This document shows, piece after piece, positions 11,217 to 20,521 of a stretch of DNA of 64,000 nucleotides. The DNA is from Cryptomeria japonica (lineage: Eukaryota > Streptophyta > Pinopsida > Cupressales > Cupressaceae). The position numbers were made by a program, and so were the translations under genes. Location of the stretch: contig NC_081406.1 in the NCBI RefSeq assembly GCF_030272615.1, positions 111,507,783-111,571,782 on the forward strand, given 5' to 3'. The notes beneath the pieces are model-generated. The model saw nothing but the letters and a program-made list of their open reading frames with translations. It was not told the origin of the DNA and made no database searches. Numbering within the stretch: position 1 is the stretch's first letter; each line of letters opens with the position of its first letter.

Positions 11217-12378
11217 TGTTGGCATTTTTGATGTTTATGTTGTGATTGTCATTGATGGACACACACTTGTATTGAGAGCCCCTTTATATGTATGAGCTAG
11301 AGCTCAACTGGTATTTGTTCCAATCGGTATGTTGTATTCTAGTCTTTAGACTATTGGTGATTTTGCAGAATGTGTTTCCCGATCTGAAGCGGCATGTCAA
11401 CCCCAAGTGGTTCGTAGATCTCAAGCGGTACGAGGGAGCAAAGTGGCATAACACATTTCTACCAGTCTTCATTTTTGTCAAATCGACAACCGATATTTTG
11501 TATGAACTGGTAATACTCTGTGATGAGTTACCAACCAACATTTTGTGATGAGTTACCAATCCACCGATTGTTTGATGGTGTCGACACACTAACAGTGTTT
11601 TTTGTGTCGTGTTACTGAGTATGTCTAGATTCATTGAACCTAGGAAATTGTAATGTAATCCTATTGGACCGACATGAAATCAGATTCCTTTTAAAAGGAC
11701 ATCATGTCTAGGGTTTTAGGTTGTTGCTGAAAGGGTTTATGTTGTGACTAGGGTTTAAGGTGGTTGTTAAGTTGTTGTAAGAGCGATCTTATCTGAGAAG
11801 ATCAAGTTGTAACTGAGAGAGAGATAGAGAAGACTGAAGTAATGCTGGAATGCATTAGCAGTGAGCTATATTGGATCTAACCAAGCAGTTTGTGCTATCA
11901 GATAGATCAAACACTTGTTGATTACTCACATCTTTGACAAGTCCGTAACCCTTAACAGGTTAGGCCCAAAAGCCTTTTGTAAAATCCTCTAACAAGGTGG
12001 TTCACTTCTGTGAATCTAAAATCCTCTAGCAAGGTAGTCTTTAATTAGACGTATCTCCTAACAAAGATTGAGATTCCTAACAGGATCTGTTCTGGTGAAG
12101 AACATTGTAAGACCTTAACCGATCTGGTTTCTATTCTGTAGATAGTGACTTGTGAGTTCCATCTCACTGTGGTTTTTCCCATTTGGGTTTCCACGTCAAA
12201 TATCTTGTGTTATGGTTGTATTGCTTTTGTGGGTGAATGCTTTATTTGCATTTTGGTTTGCATGTGTGATAACCGGTCTGTCTGTTAAACTGTTTTATCG
12301 GTTTATCTTCAAACTGTTTAAGTGTTTAAGTACAAAATTTTTTGGCATACTAATTCATCCCCCTCTTAGTATTCATCA
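11217..12378 (+). repeat. 5' LTR of the pol-less element
   Basis: Starts TGTTGGCATTTTTGATG and ends CTTAGTATTCATCA, two bases before the primer-binding site. Differences from the 3' LTR are concentrated in the first 400 bp and are nearly all transitions, many turning CCGG or CG into CTGG, TCGG or CG-less forms. A conserved TTTTTCCCATTTGGGTTT block lies at 12171-12190. Confidence 0.93.
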
Positions 12379-12380
12379 AT

Positions 12381-12392
12381 TGGTATCAGAGC
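12381..12392 (+). promoter_or_regulatory. Primer-binding site, initiator Met tRNA
   Basis: TGGTATCAGAGC, the standard complement of the plant initiator-methionyl tRNA 3' end, two bases after the LTR. Confidence 0.95.
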
Positions 12393-12428
12393 CTACCTTT
12401 CTATAAGTTTAACCACTTGGAAAGAGAT

Positions 12429-13706
12429 ATGGGGGAATACACCTTGAGGGAACTTACTCAATGGCTCACTCAGTCTGAGCAAGCCTATGATGATCTTATG
12501 GTCAAATACAAGGCATCTCAAGAAAAAAGGAGAGAACATGCAGAGAAGCTGATGGAGCTATCTGAAAATAGTTCTGAAGATGAAGCAAATATGGAAGCCA
12601 TGATTGCAAAAGTAAATAAGCTGGATGATTCAAACTCCAATCTGAGAAAGGAGTTGGAAGGACTGACTATCCGGTTTAGTCAAGAGCTTGAGAACCGGAG
12701 GAAAGCTGAAGATTTGATAAAGGACAGAGATAATGAGATCTCCAAGTTGAAACAAGAGATAAGTGCACTGATTGCTCGCCTTCATGAGAGTAGAATGGAG
12801 AAAGAAGGAGTACAAGATGAACTAAACATAGCCATCTCTGAAAATGCAAGCCTAGTGGAGACAAATACTATTATTTCCAAAGAACTCTCTAAGTCAAAGG
12901 GAATACTTGCTAAGTTCAGCAAAAGTATTGTCAAGTTAGAGCAAAAGCTTGAGTCATCTAGACCAGTAAAGAATACTAATGGACTTGGTTTCTCTGGACA
13001 TGAGGAAGGAGAATCCTCAGGAACAAATGCTGAAGCATCAAAGAAGCAACTGACACTCAAAGGAAAAGGTAAGCAAAAATTCAAACCTGTTTGCTTTAAC
13101 TATCTTAAAGAAGGACACACTGCCAATGTATGTAGGAGCAAAGCCTACAATAATTTTCCTTATTTTATCAACAATGTACCTAGATCCAATAAGTTCAATG
13201 GTCATTGTTATGCATGCAACAAGTTTGGGCATAGAGTATTTGAATGCAGGTCTGTCATGAACAATACTCGAAGATATCCTTAGAGGACCCAAGGAGCTGG
13301 TCCAGAATCTTTTGTGAACCGGAACCCTAACCAGTTTAATGCTTACAATTATCAGTCATGCAACAATGGTTATCAACCGGCAACCAGATGGAGAGCAAAC
13401 TGTTGGATTTGTCATGGACATGGTCACACTGCTGCTACATGCAGAAGGAAGAATGGAAACATGAACAATGAACCTTGGAGAGCACCTGGATTGGTTTGCT
13501 ATGACTGCAACAAACCGGGTCACATTGCAAGATTCTGCAGAAGCAGAAAGAGTATATCTGATGATATACCAGTCACTCAGAATGGAGAAATTGATGTTGA
13601 AACAGTTCAAGCAGACATGAACAAAACCTGGAGGAAGAAACCAACAATGTTGGAAGAGGAATCGATTTCTGCACCTAGTGTGGAAATATCAGAATCGGCA
13701 AACTAA
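12429..13706 (+). pseudogene. Gag-like coiled-coil protein with four zinc knuckles, one stop
   Basis: One frame from ATG (MGEYTLRELTQWL) to TAA, about 425 codons, broken only by a TAG at 13281-13283. The first two-thirds is heptad-rich and charged, a long coiled coil with no recognisable capsid domain, so the usual Copia gag N-terminus seems lost. Four nucleocapsid-like knuckles follow: CFNYLKEGHTANVC (second Cys replaced by Tyr), CYACNKFGHRVFEC, CWICHGHGHTAATC and CYDCNKPGHIARFC. The last three keep CX2CX4HX4C. The role would be RNA binding and packaging. It follows the primer site by 36 nt and presumably uses the LTR promoter. The knuckle count is higher than the one or two usual in plant Copia gag. 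Confidence 0.8.
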
Positions 13707-14162
13707 GCTCCAAAGAGGCTTAGGGGGAGCAAACGATGAAATGATTGTGAACCCTCAGTTACGCCGGTTACACTGGTAAAAGACCCTAACCAGTATGTGA
13801 TACCTGTCGCTTGGAAGAAGACCGGAAATGGTAAAAGAGGCAAATTAGGGTTTACACCCTAATAGAGGAGCATTAATGGCGGTAGGTGAGAGACATGTAT
13901 AAAAGCATATTTCAAATCATTTCTCACTATCTGTTTTCGAGCGAAGAATAGTTTTTCAAAGTGCAGAGTGAAGAAAAGGCGATTTGAGCTAAGATTTCAA
14001 AAAATTGACAAGTCTTGAAGGAGATTCAAATTCAGTTTGCAAATGGTCATGGAGAACACAAAGCGGTGATTTGGCAACCGATGGAGAGTGGAGTGAAGTA
14101 GAATCAGGAAGCCCTAAATTTGCATTTTAAAGGTATTTTTCATGTTCTTGAAATACTTTACA
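13707..14162 (+). promoter_or_regulatory. Spacer with internal promoter-like TATA box
   Basis: Between the two ORFs lies about 450 bp without coding potential. At 13898-13905 it has TATAAAAG in a GC-richer context (CATGTATAAAAGCAT), about 265 bp before the ATG at 14163. A purine-rich AGGCTTAGGGGGAGC near 13719 resembles a polypurine tract. The arrangement suggests that the downstream ORF had its own transcript. This is sequence inference only. Confidence 0.45.
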
Positions 14163-14845
14163 ATGGCTTCTGCATCTCATACCAGTTCTAGTACATCCAT
14201 TGAGTCAGAAAGTTTCATTCAAAGGAAGTCCAAATATAATGCCTTATTACAAGTTCCGGCTGGAGTAATAGTTGAAGAGGGAATTTCTAATTATATTGAT
14301 TGCAAAATAGAAGACCTAGGGTCTTTAGCGATTCACACCCAGTTATGTTTATTTTGCGGCAAGGACAAGAAAATCAAATCAGAGTTTAGTATCCTAGAGA
14401 AGAAGAAACTCCATAATGCAGTATACTTTCTGGAAGATTTTACAGAGGATCATATCAAGATCATTTTGAGCAGAGTCTATGGTGACAAGATGTACCTGGA
14501 GAGGACGCATCATATCACTCCACAGGCAATTCATGCACCACCAGTTTTTGTAACACAGGGGAAATGCTAGCCTTAAGAACGATCAACAAAATGGAAATGG
14601 CCAAGCTCACCGGTTCAACAAGTGACTCACGAGGTATGACAGTTAATCCTATCAAGGATGATTTGGTGAAATACGTCTGCATGGTGATAGGCTACAAAAC
14701 ATTCTCAGCCAACAGGATTAATTTTGTATCTGCTGCAGCGGTAAATGCCGCTTACCAGATGGTTAAAGTGGGTGCATCATTTGACCTATGCACCGGTATG
14801 CAGAGGCAACTCCTGTCTAATCTAAAGTCGATTAAACAGGATAAT
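14163..14845 (+). pseudogene. Second ORF, N-terminal part, interrupted by insertion
   Basis: Begins ATGGCTTCTGCATC (MASASHTSSST) in a good plant start context. The frame runs to a TAG at 14568; the sequence then continues in another frame (GEMLALRTINKMEMAKLTG), so a single-base indel lies around 14540-14555. At 14845 it is cut by the miniature element and resumes at 17654. Readable patches include FLEDFTEDHIKIILSRVYGD and RTHHITPQAIHA. It resembles plant proteins annotated as transposon or retrotransposon proteins of unknown function; I cannot name a domain with confidence. No catalytic motif is seen. Confidence 0.65.
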
Positions 14846-16132
14846 TGTAATGTCCCCTACTAGGTCTAGCTTTGTTTTCCCCATAATTAATCCATCTCAA
14901 CATACTTATGACTTAAACTAAATTGATTAGGAGACAAACTATCTTAAATATCGCATTTTCCAACTTCTTAGATACCGATAGTCATAACAGAGAAACATAG
15001 TCTTCTTTCTAGTATTGAATTAATAATTCAATTTGGTTTATAATCTTATATTTACTTGTTCATTCAAAGAAAAATCACAGTAGAACATACATAAATTACT
15101 TTTTTAACAAATTATGCATAGGCAGCGGAAACCAGATTTATTCAATCATAACTTATATGGTCTATAACATTTTCCTTAAATAACCATAATTGGTAGCACA
15201 GGTAATGATCGGGTTAGCCCATCCATCCCACTTTGGATCCAAAGGCAGTCGTTATGCCCCTTTGGCTTACTATTAGTGGTGTGGGTCTTATCCCCGCAAT
15301 TCATTCCTTGTCTCACCCTAAAATTATTAAACCAAGGAAGTTTTAGATTGTAGAGGGGCTTATTTATTGCCAGTCCCAGGCCCAGTAGCAGTCATATGCC
15401 CTACTGGCCTACTGATCTTACATGGATCAGTGGGTGGACAACTGAGACAGGCTTATCCTCCTCTCCCAACCACTCTGCCTTCCCAGGATTTTTAGCAAAT
15501 TAGTGAATAGATTCATTGTTATTGACATAATAATCTGTCAGTATTACAGCAGAACGTTTTATCCAAATTTTATATAATTTTATGGTTATTATACCTGAAA
15601 CATCTTCTTTCTGAATTTCTTTGGTTGTTTTATACCCCTATCATGTTAGTCAGGGTGTAGATGTGGACTGAGGCAGCAACAGTGGTGTCAGAGTCCTTCC
15701 TTTCTCCGGTAATCCCTTATCCTTAATACTTTGTTTTCTTCTTTGCCAACGTAATGCCCTTTGGCAAGAGACACACCCTTTCACCATTAGCACCTTTTGA
15801 AAGAGTGCAACTCTTCATTATTTCTGCCCTTTGGAAGGGACATAATCTTTTATAATCAGATTTGCACTTCTTATTTAAATCAGATCTGCACTTCTCATTT
15901 TTCAAATTCTCCCCCCATCAAATGAGTTTCTCTTCTCCCTTTTATATCTCATGTTTGAGGAAGTCACAACTTATCATTTCATGCCTTTTGACCTTTCATT
16001 AACTTTAATCAAATTTTAATTATATTTAATTATATTCTTTTATATTTTAATATTAATTTTAATATTTATTCTTTTGTATTTTAATTTTATTATTATTTAT
16101 TATTAAATTATATTTCAAAGTGGGACATTACA
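14846..16132 (-). repeat. 3' LTR of the miniature element
   Basis: Holds two strong hairpins, at 15239-15265 (CCAAAGG/CCTTTGG) and 15382-15407 (CCAGTAG/CTACTGG), whose loops share GCAGTC..TATGCC. A third weaker stem is CTACTGATC/GATCAGTGG around 15408-15433. Tandem AATCAGAT[T/C]TGCACTTCT words occur near 15855-15900. Confidence 0.93.
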
Positions 16133-16363
16133 GTCCGCCCTTCCCAAATTTGCTTGTCCTCAAGCAATGTAAATTTTAACTTTCTCAAACTAAGTCATCC
16201 ACCAATATGAATAAAAAACATATACCATACACATGGAAACACAAATCAGATATATGCAAACACAGAGCATACACGTATTGTTAGATTTCTTCTTATTAAC
16301 TAGAATGGTTCATTGATTCATCTTTACCCTACAGGATGACAAGATCATAGCTCTGATACCATT
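16133..16363 (-). other. 231-bp interior of the miniature element, with PPT and hairpin
   Basis: On the minus strand: primer site next to the 5' LTR, about 180 bp of AT-rich non-coding sequence, a perfect hairpin TTGCTTG-TCCT-CAAGCAA (16150-16167), then a purine tract AAATTTGGGAAGGGCGGAC touching the 3' LTR. The TTGAGGACAAGCAA word beside the purine tract is common in plant Gypsy elements, so the parent was probably Gypsy-type; that is inference. Confidence 0.8.
16350..16361 (-). promoter_or_regulatory. Primer-binding site of the miniature element
   Basis: Reads TGGTATCAGAGC on the minus strand, two bases from the LTR at 16364. Complementary to initiator Met tRNA. Confidence 0.95.
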
Positions 16364-17648
16364 TGTAATGTCCCCTACTAGGTCTAGCTTTGTTTTCCCC
16401 ATAATTAATCCATCTCAACATACTTATGACTTAAACTAAATTGATTAGGAGACAAACTATCTTAAATATTGCATTTTCCAACTTCTTAGATACCGATAGT
16501 CATAACAGAGACACATAGTCTTCTTTCTAGTATTGAATTAATAATTCAATTTGGTTTATAATCTTATATTTACTTGTTCATTCAAAGAAAAATCACAGTA
16601 GAACATACATAAATTAATTTTTTAACAAATTATGCATAGGCAGCGGAAACCAGATTTATTCAATCATAACTTATATGGTCTATAACATTTTCCTTAAATA
16701 ACCATAATTGGTAGCATAGGCAATGATCGGGTTAGCCCATCCATCCCACTCTGGATCCAAAGGCAGTCATTATGCCCCTTTGGCTTACTATTAGTGGTGT
16801 GGGTCTTATCCCCGCAATTCATTCCTTGTCTCACCCTAAAATTATTAAACCAAGGAAGTTTCAGATTGTAGAGGGGCTTATTAATTGCTAGTCCCAGGCC
16901 CAGTAGCAGTCATATGCCCTACTGGCCTACTGATCTTACATGGATCAGTGGGTGGACAACTGAGACAGGCTTATCCTCCTCTCCCAACCACTCTGCCTTC
17001 CCGGGATTTTTAGCAAATTAGTGAATAGATTCATTGTTATTGACATAATAATCTGTCAGTATTACAGCAGAATGTTTTATCCAAATTTTATATAATTTTA
17101 TGGTTATTATACCTGAAACGTCTTCTTTCTGAATTTCTTTGGTTGTTTTATACCCCTATCATGTTAGTCAGGGTGTAGATGTGGACTGAGGCAGCAACAG
17201 TGGTGTCAGAGTCCTTCCTTTCTCCGGTAATCCCTTATCCTTAATACTTTGTTTTCTTCTCCACCAAAATAATTCCCTTTGGCAAGAGACACACCCTTTC
17301 ACCATTAGCACCTTTTGAAAGAGTGCAACTCTTCATTATTTCTGCCCTTTGGAAGGGACATAATCTTTTATAATCAGATTTGCACTTCTTATTTAAATCA
17401 GATCTGCGCTTCTCATTTTTCAAATTCTCCCCCCATCAAATGAGTTTCTCCTCCCTTTTATATCTCATGTTTGAGGAAGTCACAACTTATCATTTCATGC
17501 CTTTTGACCTTTCATTAACTTTAATCAAATTTTAATTATATTTAATTATATTCTTTTATATTTTAATATTAATTTTAATATTTATTCTTTTGTATTTTAA
17601 TTTTATTATTATTTATTATTAAATTATATTTCAAAGTGGGACATTACA
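16364..17648 (-). repeat. 5' LTR of the miniature element
   Basis: Same structure as the 3' LTR, with the twin hairpins at 16757-16783 and 16900-16925. The most visible differences between the LTRs are around 17259-17275 and a 3-4 bp deletion near 17446. The low divergence makes this the youngest dated insertion in the window. Confidence 0.93.
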
Positions 17649-17653
17649 ATAAT

Positions 17654-20187
17654 GCACTGAGATTCAAGTTTGGGCAACTACTGGTTGGGTTGTTTTTCTA
17701 TTTCCAAGGCTACTTTCTTGGAGTAGGAGATGTCCAGTGGTCTCCTGACCAACCGGTAACCAAGCAGATCAAGGAAAGCATACAAGCCATTGGAACCAGT
17801 TACCCTGATGTGTTGAACAAATATTTTGATGAGTTTAGAAGGAAGATGAGTCAAAGGGTAAGGATCTCAGGTGACATCGTTAAGAAATATGAAGATGACA
17901 TTTGTTTCACCATCCAGGTGGACAAATGCTTAATGGAGGCTATTGAGCCTAGAATGGAAGAAGTGGAGCCAATGGGCTATGAGGTGATGTATGATATGCT
18001 GGAAGGGTATGCCTCAACCCTTATTGCCTCGCCTCTTGATCCTAAGGCTAAAAGGACCGGAACCTATTTGGAGAGGATTGCAGCGGCCAAGGAACCCTCT
18101 GTTAAGAAAGGAAAGGATCCGGTTGCAAAGAAAGCAAAGGCAGTGCCTGCAACATCGACACCGACTACTACTACAACTCCAAGAGTGACCAAGCGGTCAC
18201 CTACAAAGAAGAAACCTGAAGTGGCACCGGCAAAAGTCTTTGAAAGAAAAAGAAAGACTAAGTCAAATGAACCGAACTCTGAAGAGACCGAGTCTGATGA
18301 AAAGCCAAAGAAGGCTAGACAGACAAAGAAAATGAAGAAGAATGAACCGGCAGCATCCGCACCAGTAAATATTGATATCTCCTCATACAAACCTTTGACA
18401 CATTATCAAAGGACAATAAAGAATATTAGGAGAAAATTACTTCATGATTTAGTAGATTATTATGATGATTTTAGTGATGAGGAGAAAGAAGAAGTATTAC
18501 AGGAAATCGTTATTTATTTGTGTAAAAATGACCGGTCGCCATCAGAGATAAAATCTCAGACATCGGATTCTTTATATAAAGCATTAGATAACAAATGGCG
18601 CATTGCCATTGAAAAAGAACAAGAGATTAGGGAGAAAGTCTTTGCATAGTACTTTCCCGACCTCTCAAACTCATAATTATTTGATGTATTGGATCAAAAT
18701 AAAGGACTCTTCTTCACAAGGAGAAGAAGGCTCTGGCTATTAGAGGGGAGAATTGATGATGTTGAAAAAGACACTCATCAGCATATGGACTATGCTATCA
18801 ATTCTCACAAAGCACGAATGGCCAATCTCCAAGCAGAAAAAGAATCGGTTATTTCCAAACCAGATGAAGTTTTTAATGAAGAAGGAAACCTAGTTGAAGA
18901 ACCAATCGACACTATTGATGTTGATGCACTGGACATAGAAGATGTTACTCAGGACATACCTTATGAGGGAATAGAACAGAGGCAACAAGCTGAACAGAGC
19001 AGTGAGCAAGCCAAGGACACATAGGAAGCAGCTAAGGAACACGAAGAGAAGAAGAAGAGGGATGAAGATGAGAAAAAGAGAAAAGAGGAAGATAAGAGAA
19101 AAGAGGAAGAGGAGAAATGAAAAGATGAAGAGAAGAAGAAGCAAGAAGATGATAGGAAGAAGAAAGAAGAAGAGGATAAGGAAGAAAAGAAGAAGAAGGA
19201 AGAGGAAGAAAAGAAGAAGAAGGAAGAGGAAGAAAAGAAAGAAGAGGAAAAGAGGAAGGAAGCAGAGAAAAAGAAGAAGGAAGAAGCAAACAAGGTAGCG
19301 GAAGCAATAAAGAGCACACAGATGGAGACTCCGAAGGCAACCGAGAGTCAAGCTAAACCGGCTGATATCGCCAGTCCTATTGATCTCCAGTCTGCAAGTG
19401 AGTCGGAGCTTATGAAGAGCATCAAGGTTGCTCAAGAGCACCTTGAAATCATTCAAAGGAAAAAGGAGCAGGACATAATTCAGGCAGCTGTAGACACCCT
19501 TACCGGTTTGATCCCCGGTACCAATCTTCCTAACACTGAATCATCACTAGCACAACTCAAACTACTATGTACTGTAGTGGATGATCAGGTGCAGAGCCTG
19601 GAAGAAGCAGTTGAGGCAAATTTCAAGAAAGAGTATCAAAAGGCTCTTAACATTTCTCTGGTGAAAAAGTTGAATGAGCTCCGGTCTGAACTTTTGAAAG
19701 ACCAAAAGGATATAAGGGACGCTTTGGATGAGGGACACTTGCTACTAAGCAAAATTTGTCAACCCCATCTATTCTATGATGATGTGCTAGCTCAAAAGAA
19801 AAAGCTTCAAACGGACTTATAATCCTACTTGAGCACATTTAAGCCACCCTATGATTCCTTTGCAACTTATGGGTAAATCGTTCACCAGTTCCAGATCCAG
19901 TCAGCCAAAATGGAGCAAGAGATCAGTACACGATCTAGAGATTTGCAGGAGCTACAACTGGTTTTACTTCCACGTCTGCAAATTCTTCAGAAGTGTTATC
20001 TGAACCTGGATGCCTTGACAATTATGCAAGAGCTGAGCACAGTTGATGCCATGGAGGAATAGGTATCCCAGATGCAAATAGAGAAAGAAGTGGCCACCTC
20101 CCTACTTGAGTCCTGGTCTCTATCCATGAAACAATTTTTGCAGGACTATAAATCAGTTTTTGACAAGTATTATTCATTGTTGTCATA
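17654..20187 (+). pseudogene. Second ORF, central and C-terminal part, Lys/Glu-rich coiled coil
   Basis: Resumes exactly after the target duplication (ALRFKFGQLLVGLFFYFQG, then GDVQWSPDQPV). One frame is readable to TAA at 20185, with several stops, among them TAG 18647, TAG 19022, TGA near 19118 and TAA 19820. Order: a conserved-looking aromatic/hydrophobic block, a basic Pro/Thr/Lys-rich linker (about 18080-18360), a DSYKALDNKWRI-type acidic/helical part, an extreme Lys/Glu coiled coil (19030-19310), then an amphipathic helical tail. With the N-terminal piece it makes about 1070 codons. Function unknown. Its position after gag, where pol would be expected, recalls the extra ORFs of some Copia and LARD elements. 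One hydrophobic stretch (LLVGLFFYF) is too short to call a membrane anchor. Confidence 0.65.
19178..19262 (+). repeat. 85-nt uninterrupted purine run with 24-bp tandem unit
   Basis: Every base from 19178 to 19262 is A or G. A unit of AAGAAGAAGAAGGAAGAGG type repeats in tandem. It encodes the KKKEEEEK coiled coil of the second ORF, and the whole 19030-19310 region is almost pure purine. Confidence 0.9.
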
Positions 20188-20509
20188 AACTTTTATTATT
20201 TTTTATATATCAAATGGAAATAGAGTTGCTGAGCGGTACTTTGTCATTGTCGGCAAAGGGGGAGAAGTACTCTATCTATTTTGGAGAAGAGGGAGAAGTA
20301 TCTGGTTTTAAAATTTTGATATATGTTTTGATATATGCTATATGCTTTGATATCTCAATGTTTATGCTCTGTATGCAAAATTGCTATACATTGTATTGAT
20401 TAAGGGATAGTGTATATGCTTAGGGGGAGCAATTTTGTTAATGGCATGTTTTTGTTGTAAAACACTTAGATGTCAAAATTTTATTTTCCTAAGTGTTGCC
20501 ATCAATGCC

Positions 20510-20520
20510 AAAGGGGGAGA
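20510..20520 (+). promoter_or_regulatory. Polypurine tract of the pol-less element
   Basis: AAAGGGGGAGA one base before the 3' LTR; this is where second-strand synthesis would start. Confidence 0.92.
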
Positions 20521-20521
20521 T

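Larger units (their letters stand above)
14846..17648 (-). mobile_element. Miniature non-coding LTR retrotransposon (TRIM-like)
   Basis: Two near-identical LTRs (1287 and 1285 bp, roughly 20 differences by eye) flank only 231 bp of interior. Ends are TGTAATGTCCC and GGGACATTACA, and the 5-bp target duplication ATAAT is perfect (14841-14845, 17649-17653). The primer site and purine tract place it on the minus strand. It encodes no protein. The interior is miniature as in TRIMs, although the LTRs are much longer than in classic TRIMs. It inserted into the second ORF of the pol-less element. A related solo LTR is at 2563-3571. Confidence 0.93.

Noticed and set aside
12417-12428. Start of the gag-like ORF at a TTG upstream of ATG
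   Set aside because: Non-ATG starts are not expected here; ATG at 12429 is used instead.
15723-17423. A 60-codon minus-strand ORF conserved at 15723-15905 and 17241-17423
   Set aside because: It lies in the two LTRs of one element, so conservation only reflects LTR identity. The related solo LTR at 3220-3400 does not keep it.
18890-19456. Long Leu/Phe/Ser-rich minus-strand ORFs
   Set aside because: Antisense shadows of the Lys/Glu purine tract; such runs give stop-free Leu/Ser/Phe frames automatically.
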